Below are positions 56,743 to 64,000 of a stretch of DNA of 64,000 nucleotides, in pieces. The stretch covers positions 124,001-188,000 of the forward strand of contig JAKAXB010000002.1 in assembly GCA_021816765.1 (NCBI GenBank). Direction: 5' to 3'. Both the position numbers and the translations under genes were made by a program. How positions within the stretch are numbered: the first letter of the stretch is position 1; every line of letters starts with the position of its first letter. The notes beneath the pieces are model-generated. The model did no database searches, was not told the origin of the DNA, and was given only the letters and a program-made list of their open reading frames with translations. This stretch comes from Natronospirales bacterium (lineage in GTDB: Bacteria > Pseudomonadota > Gammaproteobacteria > Natronospirales > REEB76).

Positions 56743-57160
56743 AAAGCCTCCATTCCTGTATGTATAGTTACGAGCGAAGTATTTTGCTTGGCCGCCAGAT
56801 TTGCGGCCTTTGTCTATTAGGATATTCACGTAGCCTGAAGCGTGTGGATAATGCCGGCCGGGTAACAGCCAGCCAGTATGTTTAACCCCAAGAAATCGGA
56901 TACTAACATAGCGTGTCTCCGGTACAGCCGGAAAGACTGGCTGGCAGTCGGCATTTTTCCATGGGGCTAACTGATTGAAAAACCGGGAAAACCGGAAATT
57001 GCATTTTCGGTTTTCGAGTTGCCTGACGCCGGAAACGGCCTTTTCCAACATTCCCTGGAGCGATGCTGCCGCTTTAAGTAAACTGCCCCCTCTCATAATG
57101 GTGGCGTTAAAGCACAGGTTGTTTTGTCACCGATCAGGTACGATACGAAGGAGTGGGTCC
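56743..57160. promoter_or_regulatory. Divergent region between the M13 and M61 peptidase genes
   Basis: A 418-base gap with no convincing gene. A stem-loop lies at 56987-57015: GAAAACCG ... CGGTTTTC, extending to a 12-bp stem with one mismatch and a loop TTGCA. A second hairpin GGCCGCCA ... GGCGGCC-type pairing lies near 56800. A GAAGGAGT ribosome site at 57148 serves the M61 gene. Promoters for both directions must lie here. Confidence 0.45.
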
Positions 57161-59080
57161 ATGAAAATAGCGATGTCTTGTGCAGCGGCGACGCTGACTA
57201 CCGTCCTGGCGGTTGGATGGGGTGGTCCGGTCGCCGCCGCGGACAGTACTCGTTCCTATCTCGGGCCGGTCACCCTCAACGTGGATCTGCGCGACGCGCC
57301 CCGCAAGATTTTCCGCACCCGCGAGAGCATCCCGGTCAGTCCGGGGCCGCTCACCCTTTACTACCCCAAGTGGATTCCCGGCGAGCACGCTCCGAGCGGC
57401 CCGCTGCAGAATATGGCCGGTCTCATTTTTACCGCCAAGGGGCAAACGCTCCCCTGGCGTCGTGACTTGGTGAACATGTACGCCATCCATCTGGACATTC
57501 CGCAGGGAGTGCATGTGCTGGATGTGGCATTCGATTTCCTCTCGCCCACCAGCGGCGGCGAATTCGGCCAGAGCGTGTCGGCTACGCCTAATATCGTTGA
57601 TTTGGAGTGGAATCAGGTGCTGCTGTATCCCGCGGGCTATGCCTCCAAGGCCATCACCTTCAGTACCAGTGTGAAGCTGCCGGCCGGCTGGCAATATGCC
57701 ACGGCGCTGGAACCCCACAACGGCCGTGGCGGCGAAATTCATTTCCAGCCGGTGACGCTCAATAATCTGGTGGATTCACCGCTCATCGCCGGCGAATATT
57801 TCCGCCAGGTGAATCTGGCTCCGGGCGCCAAGGTGCCGGTGTACCTGGATATCGTGGCAGACGGGCCCGAGGATCTCGCCATCACACCGAAGCAGGTGCA
57901 GCATTACCGCGATCTGGTGCAGCAGGAATACAGGATGTTTGGCGCGCATCATTACGCTTCCTATCATTTCCTGTTCACCTTGTCGGACAGCACCGGCCAT
58001 TTCGGCCTGGAACATCACCAGTCCAGCGACGACCGTATCTTCGCCAATTACTTCACCAATCCGGGTACCTATCTTGTAACGGCGGGGCTGCTGCCCCACG
58101 AATACACCCATTCCTGGAACGGCAAGTTTCGCCGCCCCTACGATCTGTGGACGCCGGATTTCAATTCGGTACCGGAAAGGGATGATCTGCTGTGGGTGTA
58201 TGAAGGTCTGACGGAATACTGGGGCGAGGTGATGACCGCGCGCAGCGGATTGTGGACCCGGGAGGATTATCGTCAGGCGCTGGCGCTGACGGCCGCCACC
58301 ATGGACCATATGCCGGGGCGCACCTGGCGGCCGTTGCAGGATACCGCCGACGAGGCCTCGATCCTGTATTACGTTCCGGGCGCCTGGCACAACTGGCGCC
58401 GCAGCGCCGGTGATTTCTATGCGGAAGGCACATTGCTGTGGCTGGATGTGGATACCAAGATCCGCGAACTCAGCCATGACCGCCGCTCACTCAACGATTT
58501 TGCGCGCCAATTTTTCGGTATCAATAATGGTAGTTGCGTGACGGTGACCTATCATTTCGATGACGTGGTCAACGCCCTCAACAAAGTACAGCCTTACGAT
58601 TGGGCCGGGTTTCTCCAGCACATCCTCGATACCAGGCAGTATCACGCGCCGCTCAACGGCATCACCCGCGGTGGCTGGAAGCTGGTGTACACCGGTCAGC
58701 CTTCCCGGTTCATCCAGGCAAGCGAGAAACTGCGCAAGCAGCTGTATGCGATGTTCTCCATCGGCCTGCAGGTCAGCACCGCCCGGCGTGACAGGGGTAC
58801 GATTCAGGATGTCCTCTGGAACGGACCGGCCTTCAAGGCGGGTCTCGGTCCCGGCATGAAAATTATTGCGGTCAACGACCGGGCCTTCACGCCGGAAGTG
58901 TTCCGCGAAGCGATTCTCGAAGCCAGGGAATCGACCGCGCCGGTTCGTCTGCTGGTGAAGAATCTGGACTACTACAGGACCTATGCTGTGGATTATCACG
59001 GCGGATTGCAGTACCCGCATTTGCAGCGGGTAAAAACCCGGCCGGACTATCTGGACCAGATCATCTCGCCGCTGAAATGA
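57161..59080 (+). CDS. M61-family (glycyl aminopeptidase-like) metallopeptidase with PDZ domain
   Basis: A 639-residue exported protein. The start at 57161 follows GAAGGAGT and gives a signal peptide (ending GPVAAAD). An N-terminal beta-rich domain precedes the zinc site LLPHEYTHSWNGKFRRP (His313, His317), with the third ligand in VYEGLTEYWGEVM. A PDZ domain near residues 535-620 carries KAGLGPGMKIIAVNDRAF. M61 enzymes release N-terminal Gly/Ala. It may share peptide-scavenging duties with the divergent M13 peptidase. Confidence 0.95.
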   Translation: MKIAMSCAAATLTTVLAVGWGGPVAAADSTRSYLGPVTLNVDLRDAPRKIFRTRESIPVSPGPLTLYYPKWIPGEHAPSGPLQNMAGLIFTAKGQTLPWRRDLVNMYAIHLDIPQGVHVLDVAFDFLSPTSGGEFGQSVSATPNIVDLEWNQVLLYPAGYASKAITFSTSVKLPAGWQYATALEPHNGRGGEIHFQPVTLNNLVDSPLIAGEYFRQVNLAPGAKVPVYLDIVADGPEDLAITPKQVQHYRDLVQQEYRMFGAHHYASYHFLFTLSDSTGHFGLEHHQSSDDRIFANYFTNPGTYLVTAGLLPHEYTHSWNGKFRRPYDLWTPDFNSVPERDDLLWVYEGLTEYWGEVMTARSGLWTREDYRQALALTAATMDHMPGRTWRPLQDTADEASILYYVPGAWHNWRRSAGDFYAEGTLLWLDVDTKIRELSHDRRSLNDFARQFFGINNGSCVTVTYHFDDVVNALNKVQPYDWAGFLQHILDTRQYHAPLNGITRGGWKLVYTGQPSRFIQASEKLRKQLYAMFSIGLQVSTARRDRGTIQDVLWNGPAFKAGLGPGMKIIAVNDRAFTPEVFREAILEARESTAPVRLLVKNLDYYRTYAVDYHGGLQYPHLQRVKTRPDYLDQIISPLK

Positions 59081-59885
59081 GCGGCAGGTCATACAGACAG
59101 GGCCGGCCCCGCTTGTTTCAGCGCTGCGCCTCTCCGGTCAGGGGCGGAATCGCCGGTTGAATCGCCGCCACTGCCGTCGGGTTTTCTGAGCCGGACAAGT
59201 GCCCCGGGTGTTGATCGGCGTCTGCGGGAACAAACGCCGAGCCATGTGGTCAGATAGATCAAACAACGGGGTTAATCCCGGTTATCCGACCGCGGGGCGC
59301 AAACATCCGGGCCCGCCGCCCCAACCTCGTGCACATGAGTTGCCGGCTCGTATGGGACGCACGAATTCTGATCCTGTGATACGCACGTAACAAACAACTG
59401 GCAGCCTGAGGATATTGCTTCAATACTGTGGAATACGCTCCAGGCAACCCGTGAAGGACCACCTTGATGATAAGCAAACAGACCGTGGAGCTGCACCGGC
59501 CCGGCCGGAGCTTGTGGCTCGATCGCGGCAGGCATGCGCACAGCACGTCTCCCGATATCGTGAAAACCCTACGTTTTACGGAAGCAAGCGCCGGCACCGG
59601 GGATGCGGATGCCAGGGATATACTCTGTGTGGAACCGCTCATTGCGCCGTTTGCCCTCAATCAATACAGTGCCTGGAGAAACGTTGCAGGCGTTCGCGAT
59701 CCAAGGCAAGTCGGAAAAACGATGTCGTTTGACGGTGATGCCACGGCCGGCATCGCCTGCTGTGAAGCGCCGGATATGGCCATCGGCTCACTTGGGAAGG
59801 AACCGCAGCGCGTGGCTACGACGGCGTTGGCAAAATCCCGGCGCGATCCGCCGACTACCGTAAGCAGGGAAACTGGAGCATCGTC
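59081..59885. other. 805-base stretch before the glucose operon without a recognised gene
   Basis: An open frame of 141 codons at 59464-59889 ends on the start of the next gene, but its product has no family signature. It carries an echo of LWLD and little else, and it reads like shadow coding. An alternative is a long 5' leader or a decayed gene. Nothing like a tRNA or riboswitch was recognised. Confidence 0.4.
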
Positions 59886-62180
59886 ATGAGCATGCTGAGC
59901 AAACAGGCGGTCTGGCAGGCGCTCGAAACTCATTACCATGGGCTTGCGGGGCGGCATCTGCGCGAACTGTTTGCCGGGGATCCCGCCCGTGCCGAGCGCA
60001 TGCTTGTCGAGGCCGCCGGCTGGCGGCTGGATTATTCCAAACACCGCATCACCGATGAAACGCTGCAACTGTTGTTCAAACTGGCACGGCAGATCGGTCT
60101 GGAAGCCCGCCGCGATGCCATGTTCCGCGGCGAGTCGGTCAATGTCACCGAGCAGCGGGCGGCGCTGCACACCGCCTTGCGTGCGCCGGCGGACGCGGAA
60201 ATTCCGGCAGACGGGCAGAATGTGGTGCCGCAGGTGCAGGCGATGCTGACGCGCATGGCGGAATCGGCCCGCGCGCTGCGTGAGGGTCGCTGGCACGGCT
60301 ACAGCGGGCGACCCATACGTAACATCATTAATATAGGTATCGGCGGCTCTGATCTGGGCCCGGTCATGGCCTACGAGGCGCTGCGCCACTACAGCGACCG
60401 GCGATTCACTTTCCGTTTTGTCTCGAACGTGGATTACACCGATTTCGCAGAGGCCGTTCGCGGGCTGCGACCCGATGAGACGCTGTTTATCGTGGCCTCC
60501 AAAACTTTTACCACCATCGAGACCATGACCAACGCTGAAAGTGCACGCCGCTGGCTGCTGGCCGCCGCCGGTGACGAGCAGGCCGTGGCACGGCATTTTG
60601 TGGCTGTGTCCACCAATCGCGAAGCGGTCGCCGCCTTCGGCATTGCGCCTGAGCACAGGTATGGCTTCTGGGACTGGGTGGGCGGGCGCTACTCCATGGA
60701 TTCGGCCATCGGACTTTCCACCATGATGGCTATCGGCCCGGAAGCCTTCGCCGAGATGCTTGGCGGCTTCCACAGCATGGACCGGCATTTCCGCACCGCA
60801 CCGCTGGAGGGCAACCTGCCGGTCATCATGGGATTGCTTGCGGTCTGGTATGCGGATTTCTTCGGCGCCGAAACCGTCGCGGTGCTGCCCTACGAACAGC
60901 ACCTCAAGCGTTTCCCGGCGTATCTGCAGCAGCTCACCATGGAGTCCAATGGCAAGCATGTGACGCTGGCCGGTGAAACGGTGGATTATGCGACGGGTCC
61001 GGTTTATTGGGGCGAGCCCGGCACCAACGGGCAACACTCCTTCTATCAGTTGATGCATCAGGGCACCCACCTCATCCCCTGCGATTTCATCGCGTTTGCC
61101 GCCGCGCTCAACCCCTGCGGGCGGCACCATGACTTGCTGCTCGCGAATATGCTGGCCCAGGCCGAGGCGCTCGCCTTCGGCAAGACGGCGGAGACAGTGC
61201 GTGCCGAAGGCGTGGCGGAGGCGCTGGTGCCGCATCGGGTGCTCGAGGGCAACCGGCCTTCCAGCCTGCTGTTGGCCGAGCGGCTGACACCCGCCGCTCT
61301 CGGCGGCCTGGTGGCGCTGTACGAACACAACGTATTCACTCAAGCCGCCATCTGGGATATCAATCCGTTTGACCAATGGGGTGTGGAATTGGGCAAGCAG
61401 CTTGCGCGGCGCATTGCGCGCGAGATTGAGCAGCCCAAGACACCCCTGGAACACGATTGTTCAACGAATGCAGGGATCACCTGGTACCGCGCACGACGGC
61501 GCGCCGGCCGGCGCGAGCCATCCCGTCGCCGCATCCTGGTACTGGATGTCGGCGGCAGCCACGTCAAGGCTCTGGCCTCCGGAAAGAAACGCGAGGTCAA
61601 GATCGTCTCCGGCCCCAAACTCACGCCCGCAGCCATGGTGCACAAGCTGCACCAGGCCACGTCTGCCTGGCACTACGATGCCGTGAGTATCGGCTTTCCC
61701 GGTCCGGTCATCCACGACCGTATCGCGCGGGAGCCGCCCAACCTCGGCCGGGGCTGGGTGGGCTTCGATTTTTCACAAGCCTTTGGTTGCCCGGTACGCA
61801 TCGTCAACGATGCCGCCATGCAGGCTCTCGGCAGTTACGCGGGCGGGCGCATGCTTTTTCTGGGGCTGGGTACCGGTCTCGGCTCGGCGATGGTGGTCAA
61901 CGGGGATATTGAACCGATGGAGCTCGCCCATTTGCCGTACAAGAAGTCCACCTATGAGGACTACGTGGGCGAGCGCGGTCTCAAGCGGCTCGGCAAAAGC
62001 AAGTGGCGCAAGCACGTGTTTGAGGTGATCGAATTGCTGCGTGCGGCGCTGCAACCCGATTACGTGATGCTGGGTGGCGGCAATGTGCACAAATTTTCAA
62101 AGCTGCCGGAAGGTGTGCGTCGCGGTGACAACCGCAATGCCTTCACCGGCGGTTTCCGGCTGTGGGAGGGTGAGGTATGA
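59886..62180 (+). CDS. pgi: Glucose-6-phosphate isomerase fused to a ROK-family (polyphosphate-glucokinase-like) kinase
   Basis: A 764-residue single open frame. Residues 1 to about 535 are a complete Pgi: [71 protein letters not shown] and a typical end [17 protein letters not shown] basic linker leads to a ROK kinase from about 549: [16 protein letters not shown] (ATP site), [35 protein letters not shown] (catalytic Asp), [20 protein letters not shown] and ELAHLPY. The ROK half resembles polyphosphate/ATP glucokinases. One protein could therefore take glucose to fructose-6-P. gnd overlaps its stop by 4 bp. Confidence 0.93.
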   Translation: MSMLSKQAVWQALETHYHGLAGRHLRELFAGDPARAERMLVEAAGWRLDYSKHRITDETLQLLFKLARQIGLEARRDAMFRGESVNVTEQRAALHTALRAPADAEIPADGQNVVPQVQAMLTRMAESARALREGRWHGYSGRPIRNIINIGIGGSDLGPVMAYEALRHYSDRRFTFRFVSNVDYTDFAEAVRGLRPDETLFIVASKTFTTIETMTNAESARRWLLAAAGDEQAVARHFVAVSTNREAVAAFGIAPEHRYGFWDWVGGRYSMDSAIGLSTMMAIGPEAFAEMLGGFHSMDRHFRTAPLEGNLPVIMGLLAVWYADFFGAETVAVLPYEQHLKRFPAYLQQLTMESNGKHVTLAGETVDYATGPVYWGEPGTNGQHSFYQLMHQGTHLIPCDFIAFAAALNPCGRHHDLLLANMLAQAEALAFGKTAETVRAEGVAEALVPHRVLEGNRPSSLLLAERLTPAALGGLVALYEHNVFTQAAIWDINPFDQWGVELGKQLARRIAREIEQPKTPLEHDCSTNAGITWYRARRRAGRREPSRRRILVLDVGGSHVKALASGKKREVKIVSGPKLTPAAMVHKLHQATSAWHYDAVSIGFPGPVIHDRIAREPPNLGRGWVGFDFSQAFGCPVRIVNDAAMQALGSYAGGRMLFLGLGTGLGSAMVVNGDIEPMELAHLPYKKSTYEDYVGERGLKRLGKSKWRKHVFEVIELLRAALQPDYVMLGGGNVHKFSKLPEGVRRGDNRNAFTGGFRLWEGEV

Positions 62181-63244
62181 GTGCGGTGAAGGCGAGCACG
62201 GGTCCGCATGACCTGCAACTGGGCTTCATCGGCCTCGGTCGCATGGGACTCAATATGGTGCAGCGGCTTGCCGACGCCGGCATCTCCTGCGTGGTGTATG
62301 ACACCCATGCTGAGGCACGGCAGGAGGCCGTGAAACACGGCGCGGTGGGGGCAGCCTCGCTTTCCGATCTGACCGCCAAATTGCCCGCCCCCCGCGCTGT
62401 CTGGTTCATGATCCCGACGGCGGCGGTGGATGCGGTACTCAAGGAACTTGTGCCGCATCTTACCCCGGGCGACGTGGTGATTGATGGCGGCAACTCCCAT
62501 TACCACGCGGACCTGCGCCGTGCCGCCGAGTTGGGCAAGCGCGGAGTGCAGTATCTCGATGTGGGCGTCAGCGGGGGTGTCTGGGGACGTGAACGCGGTT
62601 ATTGTCAGATGATCGGCGGCCCGCAGGCGGCCTACCGACGTCTGGAGCCCGTGTTCGCGGCGCTCGCCCCGGGTCATGCGGCCGCGCCGCGCACACCGGG
62701 AAAATCCGGCAACCCGACGCCCGCCGAGCAAGGATATCTGTATTGCGGACCGAATGGTGCAGGGCATTTCGTCAAGATGGTCCACAACGGCATCGAATAT
62801 GGCGTGATGGAAGCCTACGCCGAGGGGCTCAATGTGCTGCACCATGCCGATGTCGGCAGCCGGGAGCCGCAGCGTACGGATGCGGAAACGACTCCGCTGG
62901 AACATCCTGAGCGCTACCAATATACGTTCGCGCTTGCCGATATTGCCGAGGTCTGGCGCCGGGGCAGTGTGATTGGTTCCTGGCTGCTCGATCTCACGGC
63001 AGCTGAACTTGCACGGGATGCCCAACTGGATGCCTTCGAGGGACGGGTGTCGGACTCCGGCGAGGGCCGCTGGACTGCGCTGGCGGCCATCGAGGAAGGT
63101 GTCCCCGTTCCGGTATTGAGCACGGCACTCTATGCGCGCCTTGACTCGCGCGGCCATGGACTGTTCGCCGACAAGGTGCTCTCGGCCATGCGCAACGCAT
63201 TTGGCGGGCACGATGAGATCAAGCCCGACAGTGCGAAGGATTGA
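62177..63244 (+). CDS. gnd: 6-phosphogluconate dehydrogenase (decarboxylating), short type
   Basis: A 355-residue enzyme, shorter than E. coli Gnd (468), as in the NAD-type short family. The Rossmann motif is [37 protein letters not shown] and [18 protein letters not shown] are next; catalytic Lys and His-Asn lie in [20 protein letters not shown]. It converts 6-phosphogluconate to ribulose-5-phosphate. It overlaps the fusion gene by 4 bp and is 4 bp from zwf, so the three are coupled. Cofactor preference (NAD or NADP) cannot be fixed here. Confidence 0.95.
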   Translation: MSAVKASTGPHDLQLGFIGLGRMGLNMVQRLADAGISCVVYDTHAEARQEAVKHGAVGAASLSDLTAKLPAPRAVWFMIPTAAVDAVLKELVPHLTPGDVVIDGGNSHYHADLRRAAELGKRGVQYLDVGVSGGVWGRERGYCQMIGGPQAAYRRLEPVFAALAPGHAAAPRTPGKSGNPTPAEQGYLYCGPNGAGHFVKMVHNGIEYGVMEAYAEGLNVLHHADVGSREPQRTDAETTPLEHPERYQYTFALADIAEVWRRGSVIGSWLLDLTAAELARDAQLDAFEGRVSDSGEGRWTALAAIEEGVPVPVLSTALYARLDSRGHGLFADKVLSAMRNAFGGHDEIKPDSAKD

Positions 63245-63248
63245 CACC

Positions 63249-64000
63249 ATGGCAGCGACGACACTGGTTATTCTCGGGGCCAGCGGCGATCTTACCCAGC
63301 GCCTGCTCATGCCGGCGCTCTACCGGTTGCACCGTCTCAATCTCATTCCCGGGCTGCAAATCCTCGGCTATGCCAAGGAAAGCTGGGATCGGGAACGCTT
63401 CGAACGGCATATCCAGAAAGGCCTGCAGGCCTTCGCGCCGGATTTCAAGCCGGCGGAGTGGAAGCGCTTCAGCGGTTGTCTGGATTATGTGGCCGGTGAT
63501 CTCAGCGCCAGCCAACTCGTTGCCCTCAAGGGCCGGTTGACTCCGGCCGCACTCTTTTATCTGGCGCTGCCTCCGCCATTGTTCGGTACCGCCGCACTGG
63601 CGCTGGGCGAGGCGGGATTCGCGCACAGTGCCCGGGGCTGGAGGCGTCTGGTGGTGGAGAAACCCTTTGGCACGGACTTGGCGTCGGCCGAGGCGCTGCG
63701 CACCCAGATTCACCGCTGCTGGGATGAGAAACAGGTGCTGCGCATCGATCATTTCCTGGGTAAGGAAACCACCCAGAATCTGATGGTCTTCCGCTTTGCC
63801 AACCGCTTTCTGGAACCGGTGTGGAACACCAAACATGTCGCGCAGGTGCAAATCAGTTTCGCTGAAACCCTGGGGGTTGAGCATCGCGCCGCCTACTACG
63901 AACACGCCGGGGCGCTGCGCGACATGCTGCAGAACCACCTGATGCAGCTCTTCAGTCTGACGGCCATGGAACCCCTCTCCACCTGGGATGCCGACCTGTT
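63249..64000 (+). CDS. zwf: Glucose-6-phosphate 1-dehydrogenase (partial, cut by the window end)
   Basis: The first 250 residues or so are visible. The nucleotide-binding start is LVILGASGDLTQRLLMPALY; the substrate site is RIDHFLGKETTQNLMVFRFA, with the catalytic His expected further on; VVEKPFGTDLASAEALR is the conserved link. It makes 6-phosphogluconolactone with NADP+, feeding Gnd. The gene starts 4 bp after gnd. Order pgi-rok, gnd, zwf. Confidence 0.96.
   Translation, partial: MAATTLVILGASGDLTQRLLMPALYRLHRLNLIPGLQILGYAKESWDRERFERHIQKGLQAFAPDFKPAEWKRFSGCLDYVAGDLSASQLVALKGRLTPAALFYLALPPPLFGTAALALGEAGFAHSARGWRRLVVEKPFGTDLASAEALRTQIHRCWDEKQVLRIDHFLGKETTQNLMVFRFANRFLEPVWNTKHVAQVQISFAETLGVEHRAAYYEHAGALRDMLQNHLMQLFSLTAMEPLSTWDADL

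Noticed and set aside
54721-56820. Long plus-strand open frame opposite the M13 peptidase
   Set aside because: HEMTH, GEAIADLGG and the CVIW end fix the minus-strand gene.
59661-61454. Long open frame on the minus strand opposite the Pgi half of the fusion gene
   Set aside because: It mirrors a well-identified Pgi in a GC-rich gene and has no family signature. It is a shadow of the real frame.

Overview
The window is about 64 kb of GC-rich chromosomal DNA from a free-living gammaproteobacterium. The block glyA-nrdR-ribD-ribE-ribBX-ribH-nusB-thiL-pgpA, followed by dxs-ispA-xseB, is typical of that class. The RibBX variant, the alkane-oxidation genes, a GC content near 60 % and several lipoproteins with clear lipoboxes suggest an environmental, Xanthomonadales/Nevskiales-like or deeper-branching lineage. 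No rRNA or tRNA is present to settle the family. No CRISPR array, prophage or complete rRNA operon was seen.

Layout. 1-3.1 kb: the 3' end of purL, then a BlaI-type repressor with an M56/TonB antirepressor, divergent from a small lipoprotein across an AT-rich operator region. 3.1-18.3 kb: a dispersed but complete histidine-utilisation pathway (hutU; hutH-hutI; hutF-hutG) together with pxpABC (5-oxoprolinase). Between them lie an NlpC/P60 lipoprotein, a CHASE3-HAMP-GAF-GGDEF diguanylate cyclase, an MFS transporter and two tandem DUF4382 lipoproteins. 18.3-26.8 kb: pirin, an exported methyltransferase-like protein, a ferredoxin-NADP reductase-type flavoprotein, an S41 protease lipoprotein, EttA, the RimB-RimK pair and an acetoin-utilisation/HDAC-family deacetylase. 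26.8-41 kb: the glyA/rib/nusB/thiL/pgpA block, interrupted between ribBX and ribH by about 1.4 kb of accessory DNA (an RHS-like scrap plus a TacA antitoxin with a frameshifted TacT toxin). It continues with a Ser/Thr kinase-cyclic-nucleotide-binding fusion, folE2, dxs, ispA and xseB. 41.2-44.1 kb: a compact oxidative-stress/iron cluster of rubrerythrin, a GlpC-like Fe-S protein, an encapsulated-ferritin-like protein without encapsulin, and DUF3501, behind a strong promoter with a Fur/PerR-style 7-1-7 palindrome. 44.2-46.1 kb: parE (topoisomerase IV). 46.2-50.9 kb: an alkane-oxidation operon (AlkB, rubredoxin, aldehyde dehydrogenase, GMC alcohol dehydrogenase). 51-54.5 kb: an REP-type (Y1) transposase bounded by perfect 17-bp inverted repeats, a ParDE-like toxin-antitoxin pair and a BNR-repeat lipoprotein. 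54.7-59.1 kb: divergent M13 and M61 metallopeptidases. 59.9-64 kb: a glucose-6-phosphate operon of a Pgi-ROK glucokinase fusion, Gnd and Zwf (cut by the window end).

How the genes work together. HutH, HutU, HutI, HutF and HutG take histidine to glutamate and formate by the five-step formimidoylglutamate-deiminase route, and PxpABC also delivers glutamate, from 5-oxoproline. AlkB, rubredoxin, the GMC dehydrogenase and the ALDH would take an n-alkane to the fatty acid. The fusion enzyme, Gnd and Zwf connect free glucose to fructose-6-P and to the oxidative pentose phosphate pathway.

Most noteworthy are the four-gene rubrerythrin/Fe-S/EncFtn/DUF3501 operon and its promoter-operator, the Pgi-ROK fusion enzyme, the kinase-CNB fusion enclosed by near-identical short direct repeats, and the decayed TacAT module, whose first frameshift lies exactly in a perfect 12-bp palindrome.
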